Assembly (NCBI GenBank): GCA_003427395.1
Contig: BFEA01000117.1
Location: forward strand, 2,513,992-2,537,463
Reading direction: 5' to 3'
DNA: 23,472 nt
DNA from: Chara braunii
Lineage: Eukaryota; Streptophyta; Charophyceae; Charales; Characeae
Shown here: positions 9,101 to 19,987 of the stretch, one piece after another
Layout of the letters: every line of letters starts with the position of its first letter
How positions within the stretch are numbered: position 1 is the stretch's first letter
Translations under genes and position numbers: made by a program
Notes under the pieces: model-generated
What the model was told of the DNA's origin: nothing
The model's database searches: none
What the model saw: the letters and a program-made list of their open reading frames with translations, nothing else

Positions 9101-12060
9101 ACCAGTATTTCCATGATTTTGCTCACCCTTCAGGGCGGCGTGCCGCTGGGCTACCTCCCCCAGTGGATGCTCCTTCACATCAGCAGGCCATTCCGGTGTG
9201 TGACCCCCTTGAAATCACATCCCTCGTCCTCTGTCTGTGGTACTTCTCACTTAGCGGAAGGAATGGACGAAGTCATGATTGAAAGGAGGGAGAACAGTAC
9301 GGTGTATGCTGGCTGGTCAATTGATGGTCTCATCAGTCAATCGGCAAGGAAGATGCCAATCTTAACGTAGATCCTGTCAAAAACGGTTAACATTTTCTTG
9401 GCAGGGAATCTGTTCATTTTTTATTCAGCCTGTTTTTTCTATTTTCCTTAGGACACCAAGGTTGCGGCGCATCATTACTTTGAAAAAAGTGATCTCTCTT
9501 GCGAGTGCCTGCGAAGCACTGAAGATTTGATGCGTATTGTTGATATCTTTGCTATGTTTCCAGAAGAAAAAGGATCTGTTTTCGGAATCCAGAAACCAGC
9601 AGTGAAGATTTGACGTGTAGTATTGATAGCTTTGTCATGGCTGGATTCACCTTGTTGGTCGACAACGAACCGAATGTGTTAGGGGGTTTGGGATGGTCGT
9701 TTTGCACAGCCATATTCTTTGGGTGGAGTTTGTGCAAAGGCGCCAAGCTGGGGTGCCCTGACTAGTTATCGAAAGGGTGGCCGTGCAATTCCCGTTCTGC
9801 TACACCATTGTGCTTCCATTGGTTAATTTGCAGCTTAAAACGGAAGGTAAATTTGCTCAATTGTCACGTACTATAACGACCTACCGTCTTCACCCGAAAA
9901 TAACACCGGGCGTTGTGTACGGATATATATTCGTTTATAACGCCCGGGCGTTATATTCAGTAAATTTGTGGTAGCTTCTGTGAGGCCCCAAAATTCTGGG
10001 GAAAAAAAAAAATCAAAAAATTCTGAAAAAAGAAATGTTGTCCAGGATTGGAACGCGACCAACGTTTGGCTGAGGGTCACTTCCGAAGTCCTTATAAACG
10101 CGGAAATAAAAAATATAAACGAAAACTAACCCCATTCAACCCTCTTCAAAACCCATGTGTACCCGCTTCCCCGCCCTTTAAAACCCATGTATGCTATACC
10201 TCTTCAAGGCACTCTGCCCATGGAACATCCAAATATAACGACCCAGCGTTCTATTCAAATACAACGCCCGGCCCTTCTTTTCGAAGTGGCGTTCTATTTG
10301 AAAAAAAGTGAGTAAAAACGAAAATCCCATCTTTTTAGGGTAAGTTGCTAAGTTGAATATAACGCCCGGGCGTTATTTTCGGGTGAAGACGGTAGTTCAG
10401 TTGGTACACTTAAACTGTTGACGTACGGACCTGTGTTCGAGTTCAGATGAAACTAGATGAAAATGGAAGAGTTTGAGGATATCAAAGATCACAACACTTT
10501 TTCCAAGGATGAGCTTCGAGTCTCATTTAGGGTAAACGCATCCGAATTGCATTCCAGTTTGTGGTGGTGGCGCTTGTGGTATTGCGAGGAGTGTCAATGT
10601 ACAGTAAACTTAGAGTAAAGCATGCATGCCTAAGGGCAAAATAGCGCTCTTTTCTCTTCACCGCCCTTTTTGAGAAGGAACCTGCTTGACGTGGCTTTTG
10701 TATTGTTACAAGGTTTCGACTTCTGAACTATCTAGGTACGCGTATGCATTCTGCAATATAGGGCGAGGTGATGAAACTGTGCGGACTCTATTCCTGGTTT
10801 GTCAGTTTGTTGTCTTTCAGGACTTTTCTCCTCTTATAATCGCGTGGATGTTAATATGCTGCGTTTTATGGGGTGCCGGGTGCTGCAGATTCCGAACAAT
10901 GCAGCAGGTCATCATCATGTCTCCCAAGCACATTCAGGAAGCCCTGCAAAGAGTAGTCTGCTGGCCAGCAGTCCTAGCAAAACAAGTGGTCTGCCAGCTT
11001 CTGCCTCCTGGTACTTCATCGTGCAGCTTACCTATTATACCTGCTTTCTCCTCGTCTCCTGCGCTCCCTCCCTTCTCTTCAGTACCTGCTTTCTTCAGTA
11101 GCCCTCTGGACTCCTTTCCTCCCTTCGTTCTCTTGCCTCTGCAGGGTAACCTTCTGGACAGTTGTGGATGCTGCATGCACCTTCCCAGCTGCTCGGGTTG
11201 CAATTCATTTAAACCACCACTTCATCCGGACCTATTTCCACAAACCAAGAGTTGAATTTGCCTGAGCCTGGAATCTACAGCGCCGCTGTGAGGAAAGATA
11301 ATTGCATTACTGCTCCCCACCAAACCCACTGGGCCTGGACACTGCATATTTTGGCCCGGTACTTCTAGACAAGGAGGAAAATGGTCGGGGCAGGGGCCAT
11401 TGGAGTGGTGGTTTAAGCAAAAAGTATAACAACAATGAACATCGGACAGTAGTCACAAGCGATACACTGTCATGTGAAGACCATGCTTCCTTGGCAGGCC
11501 AAGCCAGTTATTACAAAGGTTATGTTTGCACATGATGTACGTGGTGGTGAGAGATCTGGAAACAGCCGTGCAGCATGGAGTGGAATGGTCATTTAAGGGT
11601 GAGAAAAGTGAGGGAGAGCGAGGAGGGAGGATAGTTAAAGAAATAAGATGGGAGAGGGAGGGAGGAATGGAGGCCGGTAGATCGGAGGAGGGGAAGTGGG
11701 GGAAAAGGCGGTAGGAAGGGGGGAATGAAGGGGTGGTAGGGAGGAGGGGAAGGGAGAGGTAGGTAGGGGGAGATTGAGAGATATGGGTGGGTGAGGAGAG
11801 GGAGAGCGCTCTGAAAACTGCCCTGCAGCATCGATTGGGATGCTGCTTTAAGAGGATGTTAGGTGTGGAGTCGAATCTGAAACATGTGTGAGGAGGGTGG
11901 GGGAAAGCGATGGGGGATGGGAGAGAGTGGGGGGAGAGGGATAGTGGAGAGAGGTGGAGTCGGAACGGAACGGAGACACACAAACGCAAATATATAAAAA
12001 CAGGCAGCCTTCGCCCTTTATACTGAACCAAGTCAAACCTGGAATCCAGTCAAGAAGGTG

Positions 12061-12100
<40 letters not shown>

Positions 12101-15100
12101 AGTGCTGGGAGCGGCTCATGTGTAGGGCCCAGTGCTGTGACTGTCAGCAATGGTTGCAATTTTCGTTTTTCCTGGTTTTGTACATTGACGATGTCGCATG
12201 CGTGCACCCATCACACTAGCGTGAATCCGGGCTCCTTTTTGTTTCTTTTCAGTCTTTCAGGTTGGGGGGGGAGGAGGGTGGTGCTGTTAGGATTTAAGGT
12301 GGTGGGCCTCAATTCTTTTTTCTATTGCACTATTTATCTGCAATTAAATAGGGAACTTCGAAATGACCCTCAGCCATAACTTTTTATAGCAATTCTTCCT
12401 TATGTTACTGTGTTACCAACCGGGTCGATGGGGTCGCCCTGGTTGCCCGGACGGCCCGGCCAGGCAAGGGCCCTGTAAAAAAAAAAAAAAAAATCCAAAA
12501 ATACGGGAAAATAGTTAAAAAACTATGTTGTGCAGAAAAATAAATAACGTTGTTTAGGGTTTGTGAAATTTTGTTTTAGATCAGAATTGTTAAATTTTGT
12601 TTTAGATCAGAATTGTTAAATGGAGGGACGGCAGTTCTGGGATTATGATGTTTAGTTTTTTTTTCTTTTGAGTCGGGAATATTGAAGTTTGCGGTGGGGA
12701 GTGGTGCGGTTTTAGGGTTTGTCCGATGATGTCTTGCCCTTCAAAGGGATCACTGAAAAGATGTAAGGGACGCTGGGCCTGTTTCCCGGCTATATAATGA
12801 AATGGGACGGTGTTTGTAGGCTGAAAAAAAAAAAAAAGGGAGGGAAAATTAAAAGAAAGTTAAAAAACTGAACAACTTTTTTTTTCTTTTTTTCCCCTTC
12901 TTTTCCTTTAAAGGGCGACGGCCTTTAGATATCATCGCTGAGCTGACCGGGCACAGGCAACTCAGGCAATTCAGAAATATCAGGTTTTATTCATCTAGAA
13001 CCATCATCTGGATTCGAACTGTGGTGTGTATTTCAAGTTTCAACAGTTCATGGGTGTACCCACTGAGCTAGGCTCTTGGGTACCTGAACAACTTTTGCAT
13101 CACGGTCGGTTTGAAATTATTTGCCAAATGAGAAATAAAAAATAAAATTGAAAAATAAAAATATTTTTGAATTCTTTATTTTTAATTCAATTTTTGCCTG
13201 GCCAGGCAAGCGGTCACAGGCGGTTATGGTAACATCTTTTTTTCTGTATTTTTTCCCTTTGCTGGGGCTTCATGGGAGCGTGCCAGTCACTGGACCCGTA
13301 ACAACGGAAAGTTCTTTCAATTTTTTTTTCTTTTATTTTTTTTTCTTTTTTGGGGTGAAGAGGCTGCTTGGGGGCTTGCCTGTTACTGGAACTTCTGGAT
13401 TTTCTGAAGTTATTGAATGAATGGGTTCAGGCCATTCCGATGGCTTCCAGACCTGGCTGTCTGTCAGGTCTGGATGGCTGGAGGTCTGAATTGTAACCGA
13501 GAAGAAGAGAACATGCAGTCAGGGGCCTCCACCTTTGGATTGTGGGAGTGTGGTGGTAAGTTCCTTCCAGGAAACTGAAATGGGGCTGTCACTGTCAAGG
13601 ACTGAGTTTCTCCACTGAGGTCTGAATTGTAACCATGAAGAAGAGAACATGCAGACAGAGGCCTCCACTTTTGGATTGTGGGAGTGTGGTGGTAAGTTCC
13701 TGCCTGACAAGGACTGAGTGTCTGCACTTCAGTCTCCAGCGTAAGTAGAGGCTAAAGAAGTTACGAGTCGCTCATTGTTCAGTTACACAGCTTGGCTAAA
13801 CGGATACCAGGAAATCAAAAAGAAAGAAAGGCGTCACAGAGCATAGATACAAATCATGTCAAATCTTAGTGAGTAAATAAGGTTTTGGTGCCTTGCAGGG
13901 CGTCGAAGGCGTCGGCTGGGAGAGCAGTGCTGCAGCCAGCACGGTCTGCACTGGCAGCTGGAACCCCCAAGCAAAGGGGTGTGCCGATTTCTGGCCCTGG
14001 ACCTCCAGCTGGTACCAATGCAGGGAGCGTCTCTTCGACATCGAGTGCATCTGTGACGTCCGGTACAGTCTCAGCAGCAGCGTCAAACTCAGTGTCACAA
14101 ACACCTCTGCAGTTCCGGCCATCAGCAGCAGTGCTTAGCGGAAGGGTAATCCAGGCGAGTGCTCACCCTCCCCCCATTGTGTCAGCAGTTGGACAAATGT
14201 CTGCGAGTGTGGTTGCCTTACCGTCCACGTCTTCATCAGCATCGGGGAGCTCCAGCAGTGCAAGTGGTACATCAAAGCGCCAGACTTCATCAGCAGCTGC
14301 AGCCGTCGCCGCAGCTGCTGCAGCGTTGTCAGGGCGCCCACCTTCAACAGGGGAAAGTACACCTGCCTCTGTGAGAAGTGGCACGAATGGGGATCTCTCT
14401 GGCAGACAAACCAGTGGTAGCGGTTCAGCTATTCTGCAGTCATCACAGAGGGTTGGAATGTCTACAGGAGGGTCTCGATCTGGAAGACAATTGGTTTTGG
14501 GACATGGAATGCCAGCTACAACAGGGGCAAGTAATGCAAGCACATCAGAGTCGACAAGTGGCACTTGGCAAGGTGTGATTGGAGGGACGCCAGCCACACG
14601 AGCCGGGGCAAAGGAAAGTGCATGTGCTGGTACAGGCTCGCAGAATGCCACAGGTTCAGCGCACGTTATAAGCTCAGTCAGCGTCAAGTCTGGGGCAGTT
14701 GTAAATGGGTCTGGCAGGTCAGGGAAGCCTACTGCCGCGGCTGTTGTTGCTGGGTTAACCACTGCAAACGGCGCAGCTGCAAGCACTTGTGCAGCGGGGG
14801 GTGGTGCAGCAACAACAATCGGTGTTAAGAATGGGATTGGTCCTGCCAGTTTTGCTGCAGTTGCTGGTGGAGGCTTGTCAGCACCACAAACTCAGTCAAC
14901 TTCATCTTCTGTGGACGGATCTCTGGCAGTGGAGCACGGAAATGGGAAGGAAGAGGCTGCCAAGGTGGCTTGTTCCGAGAAAAGCTCAGTGCCTGAAACA
15001 GGTGAACAAGCACAGCCAAATGCTGCTTCCCAGGTTATGGAATCCGCTGGAGAGCAGCGCAGTTCAGATGTTGAGGATGTTGTGGGTTCGTTAACCACGG

Positions 15101-18100
15101 AGGCTACTAAGGCAACCAAGGACAGGGCACAGAAAAGGCGCGAATCACCTGAGAGGGGGGGAACGACCGTCCGAGGAGCATCAGTCGTGAAGAAGGAACC
15201 AAAAGAGAAGAGTGAGGAGGGCCTGAAAATACCAAACGAGCAGGTGGAGGGAGCTGTACTATGTGAAGATAATAATTCTGATGACCAGAGCGAACCTGCA
15301 GGAACAGTGGAGAAGCATGTTGCGGAGCAGCCGTCTGTTCTCCTTGTGCACGAGGATGATGAACTGGGAAATAACAGCAGTGGTGACGAGTCGAATTCTA
15401 AACTTGGAACAGTGGACAATATAACTGAACACGAAGAAGATGCCAGCAAGCTGTCGACGGTGGATTCGGCGAAAGATGCAGGTGATGTTAAGGTTTGCGC
15501 GCTGGAACGCACCGAAGCCAAGGCCCAGGTCCCTCCCCCGACTCCAGAACCTATCGCAATTTCTGATCCGAAATCGTTAGTTGATTTTCAGGCATCTCTT
15601 CCGGAAAACTTGGAGGAGGTTCTGATGGAGGAGTTTGCCACATCTACAATCTCAAAGGCTGAAACTGTGGAGGCAAGTTTGGAGAGTAAGAATGAAACAC
15701 AGCGTGGGGCTGATGTCGCAGCAGCCTCGATTGCTGTGATAGAAGAGACGTTGGGAATGGAAGACTCCCCTGCTGTGGCCGATGATGCTGTACATGCTGT
15801 ACATGGTGAACCGATGGAAAAGTTGGAGGCAGCAAACAGTTGTGGTGATCTTTGGGGCAGGACGAGTCTGTCATTTGATGTTACAGGCCAGGTTGCTGCC
15901 TGTGATGAATCAAATGTTATCGAGGATATACTGAAGATGGATTTCGACTTGTTGGGAGAAGGGCCGCTTGGAGCTGCAGGAGGATTGGCAAAGCTTTGGT
16001 CAGATAAGATGGGGAGGAATGTGACAACGCGTGACCTGACCGCGGTTCCTGCATCACGACCCATGATCACTAGCAGGAGAGCCTCCAGGTTCACATTCGC
16101 ATGCGACACCCAGCCTGATGGTGTGAATGGGGATATTGCTTTGTCAAGAATCTCGACTTTGGAGAGAAGCCATGCTGTTGTGGAAGTAGGACTTGTGCAT
16201 GAAGATTCAAGGGTGGGCATCTCCAATGTTGAGAGGTGTATAGGAGGTGGTGATGATGGATGGGCTCCTAGGTACGAGCGGACTGTAAATGGCGAAGGTG
16301 TTGCAGGGGAAGTGAGGTCTGTACCTCCCGGTTTCATGGATATATCCCCTTTGCCTGTATCAATTGGAGAGTCCTTGCAGGTACGGGATGCTGGGATGGG
16401 CTCTGACTCAGGTCTGCACGAGGAAGATTGGCAGAGGGGTTTTCGGGCTTTGCTCCCTAATGTGCCAATATCCTTCAACCGTGTTGTCCCCGGTTTTGCG
16501 CATGCACAAGGACTTCCTGTGCAGCAGCAGGGAAGTGTATCTGGTTGCGCAGTGGATCAGAACCAATTGCTTTCTGCAGCGGCAAAGAATACAAGAGGTG
16601 TGTAACCAATCGCTTTCTGCATCACCTTCTGGGAGACTGGTATCATGGAAGGTTCTTTATCTCCTTCTTGAAATTCTTCTTCAAGTTTAAATCATTGCTA
16701 TCTGCTGTGCTTTCTAACAGCCTTATTGAGAGAGGGGCTGTGCTTGGCGTTGAGAAGTCCTTGTCCTTGACTGTCCTTCTCTTTTCTCTGGGGCCTGGGT
16801 TCAGCCTGCATGCCAGTGCATGGGCCTCTCAAGAAAGTAGTGCCCTGCGCATTGTCGCAGTATGCAACAAAAGTCCGTGTGGCCAAAACATGTAGGGGAG
16901 GTCTCCGTAGGCCGGATGGCTGGGCCCACATGCCTACTGGCGGCTTCTAGGCCTGTCGAAAAGAATGTTAGCAGTGGGTCTTAGAAAAGTGGAGGGTCCT
17001 GGGCCCTCTAGGACCTTTTCCTCTTTTCTGCCCAGTACACGGCCCAGTCTGATAAGATAACACTCAAATTCAGATCACAGTGTGGTCCTGGTTGGGCAAC
17101 CTGTTGGAAATGCTCTTGGATTAAGGCACTGTCAGCGGTTTTTATCTTGATAGGCCAGAAAGGGGTGATACCCAGACCTGTTGAGGCTACTCGGAGCCTG
17201 AGGTCCAACACCAGGCCCAGCCTGGAGTCCATTCGGAAACAGGGTTTTGCTGGACAGTCAGGACACACAAATCCTGAAAGTTAAGTATATGGCGTCTAGA
17301 TCCGTTTGGGCTGCAAGGCGACATATCTCTTTTCCAGATGTTGAAATCGTTTTTTGAATTGAACATGCCCATAAAGACTCGTGACTCATCAAGAACTTCA
17401 GCGCACTGATCAGCATGCATGAGTAGACACACCAAGAGCAGAGTCAAGGAGGGCCAGATTATACCAGAATAAGAACGCACACAATGCTAAGAACAAAGTA
17501 GTAGTCTGACTCAGGCATGACTACCATCGTTACTGCCTAGTCTAGCCTACGTGTCTGATCCACCTTGTGTCTGACCTTTGTCCAGTGCGGCCGCTGAGTG
17601 CTTGAAGGGACTGCCCCTGCATGGACCTGTCCCTGCCAGCCACCAACGTCTCTCACGGCCCTCCTCACAATCCCAGGGACTACTTCTGTCTGACGGTCGC
17701 TCTTCCTGGCCAAAGTGTTCAAGCAGGTATGGCGCGGGCTTCTTTTCCAGCGCCTACAACTATGTGCCCACTTGTGTTTCAATTTCGTCAGGTCTGTGTT
17801 TCATAGAGTTTTATGAGGTTGCACTGGGAGCCAGTGCTCGTTATATCAAATTCGCACCATGGATTTTGTCAGAAATGTTTGATGCTTCTTGGGGTTTTCT
17901 GTTTGATACTCTGACTGTGGTTATGTAGACTTCCTTCCCTGCTGATTGTCCGCACTGACGCATTCATTATTGGATTGCTAGCCTATTTTCTTCTCTCAAG
18001 TCTCGCAACTATCAGAATCCTTATCTTAATCCAGCAACGGGAGTCCAGCGACCAGAATCCCTACCTTATTCCAGCAACGGGAATCCAGCGACAGGAAGCA

Positions 18101-19911
18101 AGCTATTCCACGGGTTCAGGACGAGATCTGAGCTAGGATCTAGGGCTAAGGCCTAAGACTACCTTAAATGTACTTACCAGAACTATCCTAAGGTTATCGG
18201 TCTCTACGTCTACCTATCTCTGCCCTGTTCAGGGAGCAGTACCCAAGCCCTTAACACCTGGCGGGGGCTGGTACAGACAACCAGCCAGGAGGCCCAAGCC
18301 AACACTCTCCGCTGGTGAACCCGTAGCATCTCCCAGGAAATCAAAAAATTTGAAGTTAGTATATCTCTTGGTTTATCAGGGTTCCCGGTGAACTGACAAT
18401 ATCACGAACAGTGCTTGTAAGTAACGTGAGGACCAGCTGTGATCAGTGAAGTTTTTATCAGTGAAGTTTTTTTTGTTTTTTTTAAGAGTGGTGGCTGTTG
18501 AAGATAAAGGGCCAAGCCCCTCTGGTGCTGTGTTCATACTAAGAAACAATGAACTCGATGATCACAGGATCACGCTTCATAAGCCTGAAGATAAAACTGA
18601 TGAGTCTTCATTCTAAGACGGAAGTATGGTCCTTGGCACATGTATCAAAATAGGACAGCCCGAATGACTCCATTGTCACTTCTGACGGGACCACAACTGC
18701 ATCAGGCATTATATTTTGCCCTGATGTTTATTCCTTTTTATTTCAGCAGCAGCTTGGAGGCAGCGCTCAGCTGTTGTGCTAGGTTTCTCTGAAGGTCTCT
18801 CTCTTTGTCCGTGGGAAGCTGATTAGTAATGGAAGTGACTACCTCCTTCTCCCCGTATAGAACGTATGGTCATTATGGCTGTATCTGAACCGAAAGTTGC
18901 CCCAAATGCAGCTATAACGACTGTACGTTTGATTCGGGGGGGGAGAGTAGGAAATGACGGTGTATGTGTAGCCTGTTTTGTGGTGAATCATTTGTGGTAG
19001 GGCTCTCACTAAACCGATCAAATTTCCAGCGGGTATACCAGGCATTCCAAGGAGCTCATATCTATAGAGTTATTTGGCGCTTCATACGTGCAACGGCAAC
19101 AGTAATGTGTAGGTGTGAAGCTGGATACTTCTGCCTTTTTCTTTTTTTTCTTCTTATGTGGTGAAAAAAAAAAAGAAAAAAGTTGATGGTTCAGAACAGA
19201 ATGTTGTTCTTGATTTGTCTTGGTTGTTAAGCCACAAGCACTCTGCTGACATGCGTTCGATTGGTCATTCTTGCAGGACCTCAGTTTAAACCTGGTTTGC
19301 AGCCTCCACCTGGTTTCGCATCGCCACCAAGGTTGGGTTTGGCATTGGGGTTCCAATCCCAGTTACAGACTCAGTCTGCTCCTCCAGGCTTCAGTCCTCA
19401 GATGGCCCAAGGTATGAGCCACTCATTTTTGCTGGCCTTTAGAGGGCCCCTATTTTCCAGCAATGCTTGTTGCATACACAATTATTCATGTTTTCTAGGG
19501 ACAAGGAAAGATGACGGTGAGTGTGTTGTCCTTCTGTGCTTATCTGTGCTTACCAGGACAAATGCCGAAGTTTGTGGGCGGAGGTAACTCAGCTGCTGCA
19601 CGTAACCTGTTCCCTACAGTCCAACGACCCACTGCAGCTGTACCAGCAAATCCCGTGCCGGAACCTCACAAATCTGTAACGACAGATTTGGAACTCTTGG
19701 ATCCTGCTATCATGGCAATGGGAAACAGCAAGAGAGCGGCTGATTTAGGCGCATCATTGGGAATAACATCTCTGGACAACGCTTCTCCAGATGTTCTTTC
19801 TGGGCTATCTGGCTTTTCTTCTGGCAGTGCTGTAGTGAATGGGGTAAGTCAAGGAAGCCAGTTGTTTATGAAGCAGACACATTTGCCTCCAGGGTTCAGT
19901 GCCTCTCTGTT

Positions 19912-19987
<76 letters not shown>

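Larger units (their letters stand above)
9196..10888 (+). other. Intron 7 hosting MITE and split SINE
   Basis: Donor GTGTGT, acceptor CTGCAG. A weak direct repeat (GTGAAGATTTGA-G type at about 9517 and 9602) precedes the MITE at 9884-10392 and the SINE fragment after it. The rest is unique sequence without recognisable coding content. Confidence 0.75.
11011..13898 (+). other. Intron 8 with SINE copy B, purine tract and duplications
   Basis: Donor GTACTT, acceptor TTGCAG, 2888 bp, the largest intron. It carries a G/A-rich tract (about 11600-11970), (GA)n at 12064-12098, a 26-bp tandem repeat (12568-12619), SINE copy B, and a 136-bp duplication just before exon 9. GCCxGGCCAGGC palindromic motifs occur near 12453 and 13196. 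No coding exon was recognised. Confidence 0.72.

Noticed and set aside
10025-10085. tRNA-like minus-strand segment with GTTCCAATCC inside the MITE
   Set aside because: A box B resemblance exists but no box A at the right spacing was found.
11453-12207. Minus-strand Ser/Pro/Leu-rich open frames
   Set aside because: They are translations of the polypurine/(GA)n tract, without family motifs and inside intron 8.
14163-14786. Long minus-strand open frames opposite exon 9 (also 14892-15521 and 15588-16478)
   Set aside because: They mirror the codon bias of the plus-strand exon; the plus frame joins NOT4 exons in phase, the minus frames match nothing known.
17187-17480. Minus-strand open frame with a hydrophobic N-terminus as a secreted protein
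   Set aside because: No recognisable family; it overlaps a plus-strand coding-like remnant and lies inside intron 9.
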